From Nitrosomonas stercoris (GTDB taxonomy: Bacteria > Pseudomonadota > Gammaproteobacteria > Burkholderiales > Nitrosomonadaceae), in contig AP019755.1 of assembly GCA_006742785.1 (NCBI GenBank), positions 868,001-932,000 on the forward strand: a stretch of DNA of 64,000 nt, written 5' to 3'. Below are positions 19,201 to 32,579 of the stretch, piece by piece. The notes under the pieces were generated by a model, which did not search any database, was not told the origin of the DNA, and was given only the letters and a program-made list of their open reading frames with translations. The number at the start of each line of letters is the position of its first letter. The stretch's first letter is position 1. The position numbers and the translations under genes are program-made.

Positions 19201-20508
19201 TTAACCAAAATCACTTCTGCATTCCGAATTTTTCTTTTTGTATCGTACAGGTCGTGACAGCTTCACGACCTTGTTTTCATCCACAGCCTTTTTCAGCCAT
19301 GCATTGATCTGCGTTTTATTCACGTCCAAGGTTTCGGCAAGATCCTCGGCGGTGGTCGGGGAATCCAGTTTATTTAAAATAACAGGCAAAACGGCTTGAT
19401 ATATCGTTCCTGCGCTTTCCTCCATTTTGCTTTCAGACTCAATGACAGATGCCTCCTCATGAACAGGCTCATCTGCTGGCTGTTGCTTTTCAATACTCAC
19501 AACCTCATGGGTTGGCTGAAAATCAAAAAGGCTTAGGTTCTTTCTATTTTTATTCCGCTTTTCACGGCCTTGGGCTACCAAGTCGAATAACTGTTGTTTG
19601 AAGCTATCTCGTTCTATGGATTCCGGCCAAGGGATTGCCCCCAAGTCCAGTAATTTATTATTTCCCTGCGGAGCTTTGCTTCCAATCCGAACAAAAACAG
19701 GCAGTGAGTTTTCTCGTTTGAGTTCCTCCTCAGCACCGGCCCATGTGCCGCCTTTTTTATGCTCTGCACTGACGATCAGCCCATAGTCCGCCATGGCATA
19801 GATCAACTTATTTCTGCCCATTGCTGTTCCCACAGAAAAGCGTGCATTGGGATGATAAGGAGAGAGTAATAGCAATCGTCCATCAGCAATCGCATGACGA
19901 GCGTCTCGCTCCACACTTTTCTTCAAAAGATTTTCCGCAAGGATGCCTATGGTCACTCCGCCAGCCTCCAGGGCTGCCGTCATGGATATCTGGTCAACGC
20001 CCCGAGCACCGCCGGAAACAACCGGCATTCGATTGTAGGCGCACAGCTCTGCGACTTGACGGGTAAAAGCTTCACCTTCCTCATCCACGTTGCGTGAGCC
20101 AACAATGCCGAGTCCCCCTCCATTCAGCAGGGAGCGATTCCCTACTCCAAACAGCAATGGAGGCGCTTTATCTTTGAGATGTTTCTTGTAACGAACCGGG
20201 TAATCGGTATCGCTTCGGCTTATAATCCAGATACCGTTGCGCTGCCATTCTTCGACAGCAAAGCCAAGCTGAACACCTCTACCGAGCAGTGATTCCAAAC
20301 GTTGCTTGTCAAGGCCCGATCCCTTGGATGCTTCAGCAATGTTTTCTTTCTGCAACAAATCACCGGGACGCATTTCCACCCCGATAAGCCAGCGAACAAG
20401 CGATGAATATTCTGCCAACGACAGTGGCTTCTCGGATCGGTCTTTTCCGAAAACACCGCAAAGCAGGATAATCGATTTGGTATCTTCTGTTAAAAAGTCG
20501 TTCATCAT
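19201..20508 (-). CDS. DprA/Smf-like Rossmann protein inside the BREX operon
   Basis: 435 aa from an ATG that overlaps the recQ stop by one base (TGATG); the open frame extends 32 codons further up but inside recQ. The SMF/DprA fold is clear: GLGIVGSRNVDEEG, SGGARGVDQISM, the GRNKLIYAMAD turn and KKGGTWAGAEEEL. A C-terminal winged-helix segment (TTAEDLAETLDVNKTQINAWL) ends the protein, as in DprA. Cellular DprA loads RecA on incoming single strands, but this copy differs in its long N-terminal part and in its operon. SMF-fold proteins also bind nucleotides, so a sensor role is possible. It is probably the partner of the RecQ-PRTase protein upstream. Confidence 0.85.
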   Translation of the reverse strand: MMNDFLTEDTKSIILLCGVFGKDRSEKPLSLAEYSSLVRWLIGVEMRPGDLLQKENIAEASKGSGLDKQRLESLLGRGVQLGFAVEEWQRNGIWIISRSDTDYPVRYKKHLKDKAPPLLFGVGNRSLLNGGGLGIVGSRNVDEEGEAFTRQVAELCAYNRMPVVSGGARGVDQISMTAALEAGGVTIGILAENLLKKSVERDARHAIADGRLLLLSPYHPNARFSVGTAMGRNKLIYAMADYGLIVSAEHKKGGTWAGAEEELKRENSLPVFVRIGSKAPQGNNKLLDLGAIPWPESIERDSFKQQLFDLVAQGREKRNKNRKNLSLFDFQPTHEVVSIEKQQPADEPVHEEASVIESESKMEESAGTIYQAVLPVILNKLDSPTTAEDLAETLDVNKTQINAWLKKAVDENKVVKLSRPVRYKKKNSECRSDFG

Positions 20509-22619
20509 CAGTCCATCCTTGGCGAGTTTAAGGCCAATGCCATTGGATATACGGCGGAACAACCGGCTTGACGCAATAAGGCTGATGCCACGGTGAAAGT
20601 CCACCCAGAATCGACCATGTCATCGATTAACAAGCATTCGCCATTCAAACACTGATCGGTAATTGTGAAAACTCCATCAAGGTTTTTGACTTGCTGGAAG
20701 CTATTTTCCATCTCTTTCTGTTGCCTGTTGGCATAGGCCTTTTCAATGCACGGGACAAAAGGTAACCCGAGTGCGCCTGCTAACCGTGCCGCGAAATCTG
20801 GTACCAGCTCCGGATGGTTGAGTGACGGAATACAGGTAACCCATTTGGGAGCGGGGCTGGGAGACCATGCCCGCAGCATTTCTACACAGGCAGTTACAAG
20901 TTCATCCGAAAATTTTTCCGTCTGGTATTTTCCATGCGCCACAAGATGTCCCCAGCCAGCATCACGCCATAGGCTTAACGCACGGCCTTCCTGGGCCTGT
21001 TGTTCCTGTGGGATTCGATACCCATGCAATGGAGATTGAGTAAACATATTTGAAGCAGGCCATTGCTTTCTTGGCGGAAGCGGTTGATAGCTTCTACGCA
21101 AAAACAGCCCGGCTCTATTGGCCAGGTCGTCGCTATATGCTTCATCTACCAGCAAAGCAGGGTTACAGTTTCTGCACTGTCCGCAAGCCGCTGGGGATGG
21201 ATCATCCAAGGCCGCCTGCAAAAAGGCCATCAAACAATCAGAATGCTCCATGTAGTCACGCATCTGCTGTTGTTCTGCCCGCCTTATATCAGTGATCGCA
21301 TTAACATATGTCTGATTTACCCGATAAGAAGCAGCGGTTGCGGTGACCTGCCATTTGGTGCCGATCTTTGTTATCGGTGATGGGGATTCAACTGTTAAAA
21401 ACTTTATGGTTTTATCGATTTGGCTCTTTCTTAAATTCAAAACACGCTGCATTTCCGGAACAGAAAGGCCATTGTCAGATTCATCCAGAGCAGTGAGAAT
21501 TTCTGAAATATGCTGCTGTGGCGGAAAAGCATTACGTATAAAGAAGTCTGCAATATGATCATCCTCTTCACCACAAAGCAGGATTCCATAGGCTTCATCA
21601 ACAGCCCGACCGGCTCGGCCAACCTGTTGGTAATAATGTACTACCGATGCCGGACGTTGATAATGAATCACGAATCCCAAGTCAGGCTTATCAAAGCCCA
21701 TCCCAAGAGCTACAGTCGCGACCAGCACCTTGATTTTATTATTCAGGAGCTGCTGCTCCAGTTCTTCTTTGACCGTCCCCCCGTCTTCCCGGTCAGATAT
21801 GTCGGCATGATAAGCTTTAGCATCAATGCTATTGATTTGAAGCCATTCTGTTACCCGCTCAGCATCACGCTGGGTGAGCGTGTAAATGATTCCGCTTCCG
21901 GGGAGTGCTGGAATCGTTTGCGCCAACCAAGCCATTCGGGCTGCAGGGCTGGGCATATTGATATTCTGCAGTTTCAAGCTCTTACGAACCAGTGATCCTT
22001 TTTGCAAGATGATGTTCTGACCCAACTGCGCTTTAACATCGTTCACAACTCGATCATTTGCCGTTGCTGTTGTCGCAAGAACCGGGATATTAGAGGGTAT
22101 GGCCTGCAGCACACGCACAATGCGACGATAATCCGGCCTGAAATCATGTCCCCAGTCTGAAATACAATGGGCCTCATCAATAGCAAATAGCCCGATGTTA
22201 TTGGCCATATTTGCCAGAATATTTTGACGGAAGTCGTCATTTGCCAGACGCTCCGGCGAGATCAATAGCACATCCACCTGATTCGCAGCCAACTCACTCT
22301 GGATCTGTTGCCACTCCTCATTATTGGTACTGTTTATGGTGCGGGCTGTTACTCCTATTCTCCCTGCAGCTTCGAGCTGATTCCGCATCAACGAGAGCAG
22401 GGGAGAAATTAAAAGGGTCGGCCCCGCGCCTTGCTCGCGTAGAAGCTTTGTAGCAAGAAAATAAACCATGCTCTTTCCCCAGCCGGTCCGCTGAACAACA
22501 AGGACACGCTTTCTATTGTGCAGTTGCTCTATGCTCTCCCACTGCCCATCACGAAAAGAAGCTTGAGGATTATTCAGTGCGGTCCTGAGATAAGCCTGCG
22601 CTTGTTGTTGAATTGACAT
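20508..22619 (-). CDS. RecQ-like helicase fused to a C-terminal phosphoribosyltransferase domain
   Basis: 703 aa. The helicase part has Walker A QRTGWGKSMVYF, DEAH box AIDEAHCISDWGHDFRPDY, motif V-VI region ALGMGFDKPDLGFVIHY and YYQQVGRAGR, and the RecQ-type CGQCRNC zinc cysteines near residue 480. Behind this come about 200 residues ending in CLLIDDMVDSGWTFTVAS, the PRPP-binding loop of type I phosphoribosyltransferases such as ComFC. Helicase plus PRTase plus DprA recalls ComFA, ComFC and DprA of natural transformation, here compressed into two genes. The start lies one base after the pglX stop, so it is part of the BREX transcript. Confidence 0.88.
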   Translation of the reverse strand: MSIQQQAQAYLRTALNNPQASFRDGQWESIEQLHNRKRVLVVQRTGWGKSMVYFLATKLLREQGAGPTLLISPLLSLMRNQLEAAGRIGVTARTINSTNNEEWQQIQSELAANQVDVLLISPERLANDDFRQNILANMANNIGLFAIDEAHCISDWGHDFRPDYRRIVRVLQAIPSNIPVLATTATANDRVVNDVKAQLGQNIILQKGSLVRKSLKLQNINMPSPAARMAWLAQTIPALPGSGIIYTLTQRDAERVTEWLQINSIDAKAYHADISDREDGGTVKEELEQQLLNNKIKVLVATVALGMGFDKPDLGFVIHYQRPASVVHYYQQVGRAGRAVDEAYGILLCGEEDDHIADFFIRNAFPPQQHISEILTALDESDNGLSVPEMQRVLNLRKSQIDKTIKFLTVESPSPITKIGTKWQVTATAASYRVNQTYVNAITDIRRAEQQQMRDYMEHSDCLMAFLQAALDDPSPAACGQCRNCNPALLVDEAYSDDLANRAGLFLRRSYQPLPPRKQWPASNMFTQSPLHGYRIPQEQQAQEGRALSLWRDAGWGHLVAHGKYQTEKFSDELVTACVEMLRAWSPSPAPKWVTCIPSLNHPELVPDFAARLAGALGLPFVPCIEKAYANRQQKEMENSFQQVKNLDGVFTITDQCLNGECLLIDDMVDSGWTFTVASALLRQAGCSAVYPMALALNSPRMD

Positions 22620-22620
22620 C

Positions 22621-25404
22621 TCATTCCCCTCCCATCCGTGTTACCGCCTGGTCGTACCACATGAGCAGCTTGGGATCTTCTTCCAAGACGTTGTTGGGGA
22701 TCTTGTCGGCCACGGCGACGATGACGGCGTAGTCACGTTCCTGCCAGGCTTTCTTGAATCCGGCGCGGACAGCTTCTAGGCGGAAGACCTTGAGTTTCTT
22801 TTTGACCTCTTTGTATTCCTCGAACTCCTTGAGCAGCGCTTTCTCGCGCAGCTTCTCCAGGTCGCCAGCCTTGTTGGGATCGGGCACGTACCAGCGGTCG
22901 CGGGCTTTGGTCACCAGCGCCGGGTCATCCTTGGGCAGGTTGCGCAGCTCTTTCCAGTTGGTGGAGAGGTAGGCGTGGATCTGCTCGGGAACAGGGCCTT
23001 TGCCGTCGTAGCAGAGGAAGTTCTGGTTCAGCAGAGTAGAAAGTTCCAAGCCGACTTCGTTTTTACTCCAGCCACTGATCTCCTTCATAAATAGAGGATG
23101 TATTTCCTGGAATGTCTGAGGCTTTGGCTTGAGCAATTCACGTAGCCATTGTCGAGCAGAAGCCTCATCAGTAACAAAGAGTGTCAGTTGCTCGACATCT
23201 TGAACAGTCATACGCTTCTTGTCGTATTCCGCGGTCTGATTCGGCAGGAAAAACATGCCATCACGTTCTGAAAATCGCTGTGATAGTTCTGCATAAAATT
23301 CAGCGGACGAGAATGGGACGGTTACTCCTCGTTGTACATGAAAAGCAACCATGCGGTCATATAACAGGTATTCTTTTCGCTCAGCGATAACTTCTGAGCG
23401 TCCATCTTTTTTGACAAATACAGGAAGGTTGCTGAGATGAGTTCGAACAAAATCCCAAACGCCATCTTCAGATCCCGCAGTCAATTTGAAACGATCTTCA
23501 AGCCCGCCGTTCGCCTTGTAAGCGGATATTACTAAATCCTGTTTGGTAGCCATACTGGTTACCTGGCGATAGGAGCCTTGTTGCTTATCCAGTGTGCGCA
23601 CGTCGGCAACAACGAAACCGACGTTCTGCAACGCCTCCTGAATGGCGTTCCAGACAGCATTTCGCGAGTTGTGAAATACTATGGTTATCCAGCGTCCCGG
23701 CTTTAGCACTCGGTAATATTCTGCAAAGCAACGGCGCATCAATTCCTGGTATTCCGGTAGCCCTTTTTTCTTGGCCTTATCAACGATGGCTTCGGCGTTC
23801 GCGTTTGAAAGAACGCCATACCAAGATTCGACGAGAAAATTAAGATCAGCATAATAAATATTTTCACCGAACGGAGGGTCTGTAAAAACATAATCAAACG
23901 AGTTGTCGCTCACCTGAAGAGAAGCAGTTGAATTAGTACTAACAACTACGCTATCACTTGCTGAGAAATTAGATCCAAATGTTTTTAGCAAAGCCCTTAA
24001 CTTGCTATCGAAGCGATAGGACACAGATATTTCCGCAATTTGTGACGGAACATAATAAACTCCGGTCATTACTTGATTGGATTGGCTTGTCTGGTGTGGC
24101 CTAAATCGATTTTGCACAGATAAAGTTGTAAACCCTTGTTCTACAAAAAACATAAGCATATTTCGAATACGAGTATTCGGGCAAGCTTTTGCTATACGCC
24201 ACATAACTCCTAAAGCTTGTGCTGCGCGTGGTAGATAGAAATGATGAATATGCGTCACGCCTGATCTATCCATACGCGCCCGTTCATGCGTCATGTGCAT
24301 GTATGGGAGTGCTGTTCTTGGAATCTCAGAAGGAATATCCATCTGGCTAATTTTCTGTAACATCTCAAGATCAGCGAGATCTGGCTTCTTTTCATAGCGG
24401 GTCTTGCCGATTTTGTAGCAAATCAAAGACGGTCTTCGTTTAGGAACTTGATGGGTTTCGTTGGCAATTGGGTCAAATTCAGTCGAGAAAGCCTTTTGCA
24501 GACTACGCTTGGAAACTTCTGCTTGGCAGTGGGGGCACGGAAAACTGTCTTTTACTCGTTTTGACTCCTCATCCAGTGCTTCATTAAGAAACACCACCTC
24601 TCCTGCACAATCAGGACAGGTGAAAACCTCACTCCAGACCGTGTACTCAATACGCCCCTTGGTTTTTCCATCGGAGTGAAGCGTTTCATACATCCAGCCG
24701 ATTTCTTTTTCCACATCCTTGAGAAGCTTCTTTGCTGCTTTCGAAAATGCGTTCACATCAAAAGGCAGATTGTAATTTGCAGCGATAAAGGTAGCGGCAG
24801 GTGACAAATCATTGAGAACGCAATGCCGAAGCCCCCATTCTGGAGCGGTATGTCCTTCAGCCTTCCATTTCTGTTCAAGTTCTGCTCTGTATTCCCGGGG
24901 GGCGGCACCACACCATTGCGCCGCAACTCCGGTCATACCTGATCCATTAAAACCATCCAGCACGATGTCACCGGGTTTCGTGTAATGAAGGATGGATGGC
25001 ACGATAGCAAGATGCGGAACCTTCGTGTGATAGGAGTGGGCTTTATAGATTGCGTGCGTTTTCCCCTCACTCACATCCGCAGCAAAAGGCTCCCGGTGAT
25101 AATGATAATCCGCTGGCTTTTCAGGCTTCTGGCTTTCCCATTCTTCAATAAAGTCGGCGATCCATGGATTTGGACAGGCGGTGTAATACGGTGGATCGCT
25201 CAGGTTCAGGATGTCCTCGTCGCTGCCGATGGGAAAGCCTTCGATCTTGCGAAAGTCCGGGTTGCGCAACCGGTCGCGTAGTAGCTCGGTGAAGTGTTGG
25301 CGTCGCGCTTCATCACTTGGGAATTCGATGCCGAGACAGGTGACCGGTTGCGGTTCTGTGTTCTGGGTTCTGTGTTCTGAGTTGAAAAGCTCGTCCTGTT
25401 TCAT
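22621..25404 (-). CDS. pglX: BREX adenine-specific DNA methyltransferase PglXI (DUF1156 type)
   Basis: 927 aa. Type 3 BREX modifies host DNA with this class of methyltransferase. AdoMet-binding DGFNGSGMTGVAAQW lies near residue 150 and the catalytic DPPFGENIYYADLN near residue 520; two zinc-type CxxC pairs (CPDCAG and CPHCQ) lie between them. The start overlaps the stop of the four-helix gene (4 bases). Residues 5-17 (about NSEHRTQNTEPQP) are encoded by a 7-bp repeat, GAACNCA, at 25352-25384. GC is uneven: the distal end is about 68 percent over 22861-22920 but 35 percent over 23941-24000, which suggests that the central, probably specificity-related part was exchanged. Confidence 0.9.
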   Translation of the reverse strand: MKQDELFNSEHRTQNTEPQPVTCLGIEFPSDEARRQHFTELLRDRLRNPDFRKIEGFPIGSDEDILNLSDPPYYTACPNPWIADFIEEWESQKPEKPADYHYHREPFAADVSEGKTHAIYKAHSYHTKVPHLAIVPSILHYTKPGDIVLDGFNGSGMTGVAAQWCGAAPREYRAELEQKWKAEGHTAPEWGLRHCVLNDLSPAATFIAANYNLPFDVNAFSKAAKKLLKDVEKEIGWMYETLHSDGKTKGRIEYTVWSEVFTCPDCAGEVVFLNEALDEESKRVKDSFPCPHCQAEVSKRSLQKAFSTEFDPIANETHQVPKRRPSLICYKIGKTRYEKKPDLADLEMLQKISQMDIPSEIPRTALPYMHMTHERARMDRSGVTHIHHFYLPRAAQALGVMWRIAKACPNTRIRNMLMFFVEQGFTTLSVQNRFRPHQTSQSNQVMTGVYYVPSQIAEISVSYRFDSKLRALLKTFGSNFSASDSVVVSTNSTASLQVSDNSFDYVFTDPPFGENIYYADLNFLVESWYGVLSNANAEAIVDKAKKKGLPEYQELMRRCFAEYYRVLKPGRWITIVFHNSRNAVWNAIQEALQNVGFVVADVRTLDKQQGSYRQVTSMATKQDLVISAYKANGGLEDRFKLTAGSEDGVWDFVRTHLSNLPVFVKKDGRSEVIAERKEYLLYDRMVAFHVQRGVTVPFSSAEFYAELSQRFSERDGMFFLPNQTAEYDKKRMTVQDVEQLTLFVTDEASARQWLRELLKPKPQTFQEIHPLFMKEISGWSKNEVGLELSTLLNQNFLCYDGKGPVPEQIHAYLSTNWKELRNLPKDDPALVTKARDRWYVPDPNKAGDLEKLREKALLKEFEEYKEVKKKLKVFRLEAVRAGFKKAWQERDYAVIVAVADKIPNNVLEEDPKLLMWYDQAVTRMGGE
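25352..25384 (-). repeat. Heptamer repeat (GAACNCA)n within pglX
   Basis: On the minus strand the units read GAACTCA, GAACACA, GAACCCA, GAACACA, GAACCGC. The repeat sits in the first 20 codons of pglX and adds a polar stretch without breaking the frame. Related copies are found in brxC. Confidence 0.75.
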
Positions 25405-25790
25405 TTGTACTTGGCTCCCTTGAAGTCGCTGTTCTGTAAATACCGCAACAGTCCAGCGATCATCCGCGCCGTTGCTTCGGTTTCCGAATAGAGTTTTTGG
25501 AATTGATCTTGGTTTATGTAGCCAGCGTCGAGGGCGACGTAGAGTTGGGCTTGCACTTCGGATGCTGAGCCTTTGGCGGTGGATAAGAACTGGATGAACT
25601 CCTTGTTACCGCCTCTGCCGAAGCCTTCAGCGATGTTGGACATGATGGAAACCGATGCCCGGCGGATCTGGTCGCGCAGACCGAAATCACGAGAAAACTG
25701 GCCATCGTTTGACAGGGCGTAAATCGCCTTTGTCAGTTCTCGGGCCTTTTGCCAGGCTTCTATGTCCTCAAATCGCTGAAATGCACTCAT
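25401..25790 (-). CDS. Four-helix bundle protein of the S23/Avd-like family
   Basis: 129 aa. The sequence (FEDIEAWQKARELTKAIY, RRASVSIMSNIAEGFGRG, FLSTAKGSASEVQAQLYVA) is typical of the 23S rRNA intervening-sequence/diversity-generating-accessory four-helix family. These proteins form small helical pentamers; their function outside diversity-generating retroelements is unknown. It lies between brxC (6-base gap) and pglX (4-base overlap), so it is translated from the BREX transcript. No reverse transcriptase or variable repeat is nearby, so a DGR role is unlikely here. Confidence 0.88.
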   Translation of the reverse strand: MSAFQRFEDIEAWQKARELTKAIYALSNDGQFSRDFGLRDQIRRASVSIMSNIAEGFGRGGNKEFIQFLSTAKGSASEVQAQLYVALDAGYINQDQFQKLYSETEATARMIAGLLRYLQNSDFKGAKYK

Positions 25791-25795
25791 GGCGG

Positions 25796-30171
<4,376 letters not shown>

Positions 30172-30338
30172 GGTCGCTTCTTATTGCTCGGTGTATGGCT
30201 TATCAGATTTATCAACTATACTTGATTTTCCGATCCAATTTGCACATAATTACGTTATTAATCAATTGCTTATACATATTATTGATTAACAATTTACTAT
30301 CTTGTCCATTTATAAAATTCTTTGAATAATTAAGCTCT
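30172..30338 (-). promoter_or_regulatory. Presumed promoter region of the BREX operon
   Basis: The only gap before the first BREX gene, strongly AT-rich and distinct from the GC-rich genes. It is squeezed between brxF and the Tn7 left end, so Tn7 insertion left about 165 bases of native upstream DNA. Several TTGATT/TATTAA-like boxes occur on the minus strand, but no pair stands out enough to name. Confidence 0.4.
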
Positions 30339-30343
30339 GAAAC
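30339..30343. other. Target-site duplication GAAAC, left of Tn7
   Basis: GAAAC directly precedes the Tn7 terminus TGTGGGCG. The same five bases follow the Tn7 right end (43836-43840) and also follow the second element (45036-45040). Tn7 transposition makes 5-bp duplications. Confidence 0.9.
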
Positions 30344-30510
30344 TGTGGGCGGACAAAATAGTTGGGAACTGGGAGGGGTGGAAATGGAGTTTTTAAGGAT
30401 TATTTAGGGAAGAGTGACAAAATAGATGGGAACTGGGTGTAGCGTCGTAAGCTAATACGAAAATTAAAAATGACAAAATAGTTTGGAACTAGATTTCACT
30501 TATCTGGTTA
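30344..30510. other. Tn7 left end with three TnsB sites
   Basis: The terminus TGTGGGCG is followed by three TnsB-type sites starting GACAAAATAG at 30352, 30416 and 30472. The wide spacing (64 and 56 bases) is characteristic of the Tn7 left end. Confidence 0.93.
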
Positions 30511-30852
30511 ACTAATCTAGCTAACCTGCCGCTCAGCTTAGTACGATCCTATATCCAACTGATCATAATCCTTTCATCAGTATCCCAAATTAAATCCCCC
30601 TCCTAGACTGCCTCACCAACACTTTACAGTGATCCCGTATTTCCGGACAGGTGATTGATTTTTTTCGCTTGTACAGGTGTTAAGCCACAGTTATCTTGAT
30701 GTGGACATTATGCATTGTAATAGCCCATTAACATGCGCTAAGAGCATAAATTAATATACAGTAACAAGCATTACGAGGTGCTAATGTTTGGAAAGCAGCC
30801 TCTTCCAACTACAATAATAAGTTAACTATCCTCCACCCACAAATAATTACAA
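30511..30852. other. Tn7 left arm, no gene seen
   Basis: About 340 AT-rich bases between the left-end binding sites and the brxA-like fragment. No open frame, repeat or hairpin worth naming was seen. Confidence 0.4.
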
Positions 30853-31092
30853 ATGACCCCTTTCCGCTATAACTCCGATCTCACCAGCGGCTCGCTACAA
30901 ACCCGAGAGTGTCGCATTATTACTGGCTTGTTACTCCAAGAGCTTGATGAAGCTGCCTGGGATAAAGCCATGTATAAGGAAAATGTGCTTCAGAAACGCA
31001 CGCAATCTACGGTAAGACGTATTTCTTCAGCGCTTAGAAAACGCCTAGAACACCTAAGCTCTGACTTTTGGGCTTTTGCGTTTTTATGTTAG
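30853..31092 (+). pseudogene. ybaA: Truncated BrxA/DUF1819-like fragment in the Tn7 left arm (ybaA)
   Basis: 79 codons. The sequence YNSDLTSGSLQTRECRIITG followed by LLLQELDEAAWDKAMYKENVLQKR resembles the N-terminus of BrxA proteins from type 1 BREX, which run to about 200 aa; here the frame stops after 79. It is known Tn7 left-arm DNA, so it arrived with the transposon and is separate from the type 3 BREX genes next door. The symbol is from memory of Tn7 annotation. The BrxA relation is by family resemblance and not proved. Confidence 0.6.
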
Positions 31093-31279
31093 GCATTGTC
31101 TGGCAACTGGAGGAAGTGTAATGACCATGAATGGTCACTGTGATTGACAGTATCTTGCTTAAACTTATCTGAACAATGGTAGAACTGGCTCATATTTATC
31201 CCCTCTATGATTGTTTATCTTTTTCACCATAAAAAGTATCAGGGGCTACTCAGGGCTACATAAAGATATTTATCTACTT

Positions 31280-32257
31280 TTACTGATTGATAAGTAGCAT
31301 CAGTCCATCCGCAGGACTGGTGGTGCCGGCAAAATGCTGACCCAACACATGCGTATAGATTTGCGTGGTCTTAACATCGTTATGCCCTAAGAGTTCTTGC
31401 ACAGTGCGAATATCACGCCCCGCTTGTAATAGATGCGTAGCAAACGAGTGACGAAATGTATGACAAGTGACACGCTTGCTAACGATGCCTGCTTTTTGTA
31501 CGGCTGCCTTCAATGCCTTTCGCGCAACGGAGTCATGCAGATGATGGCGGCATAATTTGCCGTTATACGGGTGGTTGCAGAGCGTGCTGGAGGGAAAGAC
31601 AAACATCCACGCCGCTTGTCGATAAGCAGAAGGGTATTTGTGATCTAAAGCAAAAGGCAGCGATGGCCCTACGCCTTGTAAGTTGTCGTCTTGCTGAATA
31701 AGCCGCGCTTGCTCAATGAGTTATTTTATTGCTGGGATTAGGCGCGTGGGCAGTAGGCTGTTTCTGCTTTTCCCACCCTTACCGTCATGCACAGTGATGC
31801 AGCCATTATCAAAATCAAAATCTTTAACCCGCAAACGCAAGCATTCATTAATGCGCAAACCTGCACCATACAGCAGCGTAAAAATAACTTGGTTGCGAGT
31901 ATCCATAACCTGCAAAATGCGTTGCACTTCATTTGCAGAGATAACAGAGGGTAGCCGTCTAGGCTTGCTTGCAGGGATATAATCAATATCGCCCAACGGC
32001 TGTTGTAAAAACCTGTTGTACAAAAAAGCTAGGGCATTTAAAGCGATTTTCTGCGTGTTTATGGCTACATGTCTGCTGTTTGCTAAGCTGGATAAAAACA
32101 GCCTGACCTCTTCACTGCCCATGGTCTGAGGATGACGTTTTTTGTGAAACAGAATAAAACGCTTAATCCAGTGCAGGTAAGTTTTTTCAGTTTTCAGCGC
32201 ATAACCTTTTTGTCGCATATCCGTGCGTATAGAATTTAAAAATGGACTGTTAGACAT
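31280..32257 (-). pseudogene. intI2: Class 2 integron integrase with internal stop (intI2*)
   Basis: 325-codon tyrosine recombinase reading frame interrupted by TAA at codon 179 (31721-31723), the hallmark of Tn7 intI2. The N-terminal 178 residues (SNSPFLNSIRTDMRQKGYAL...) and the C-terminal part with the catalytic [15 protein letters not shown] and [15 protein letters not shown] boxes are otherwise intact, so only stop suppression would give active enzyme. The frame opens seven codons earlier at 32278, but the MSNS start is the established one. It faces away from the cassettes, as usual. Confidence 0.95.
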
Positions 32258-32363
32258 AAAACGCTCCTTGTCTTGCAACTGTCTGCCTATACAGCCTATT
32301 CTAGCTGGGATTTAAAAAAGTGCCTGTTTTTTACGCCTAGAGATGCTTGTTTACCGGTAGAGT

Positions 32364-32391
32364 TTTAATTTAATGCTAAATAAATTAAAAT
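32364..32391 (+). promoter_or_regulatory. Putative integron cassette promoter Pc (class 2 type)
   Basis: TTTAAT (32364-32369) and TAAAAT (32386-32391) are separated by 16 bases and point toward the cassettes, about 190 bases before sat2. This fits the Pc2-type promoter described for class 2 integrons, as I recall it. The 322 bases between intI2 and sat2 hold no gene. Confidence 0.55.
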
Positions 32392-32557
32392 GTTATGAGT
32401 TCTTTGGGTGAGATAATGTGCATCGTGCAAGCAGGATAGACGGCATGCACGATTTGTAATAACAGAGTGTCTTGTATTTTTAAAGAAAGTCTATTTAATA
32501 CAAGTGATTATATTAATTAACGGTAAGCATCAGCGGGTGACAAAACGAGCATGCTTA

Positions 32558-32574
32558 CTAATAAAATGTTAGGC
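32558..32574 (+). other. attI2 core site
   Basis: CTAATAAAATGTTAGGC ends with the recombination core GTTAGGC (32568-32574), six bases before the sat2 ATG. In standard Tn7 dfrA1 occupies this position; here sat2 is first. The same 17 bases recur at 34532-34548. Confidence 0.8.
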
Positions 32575-32579
32575 GTCAT

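Noticed and set aside
25401..25790. Diversity-generating retroelement
   Set aside because: The Avd-like protein has no reverse transcriptase or template/variable repeat pair near it.
31280..32278. Two separate integrase genes
   Set aside because: Both parts lie in one frame of a single intI2 gene broken by the known codon 179 stop.
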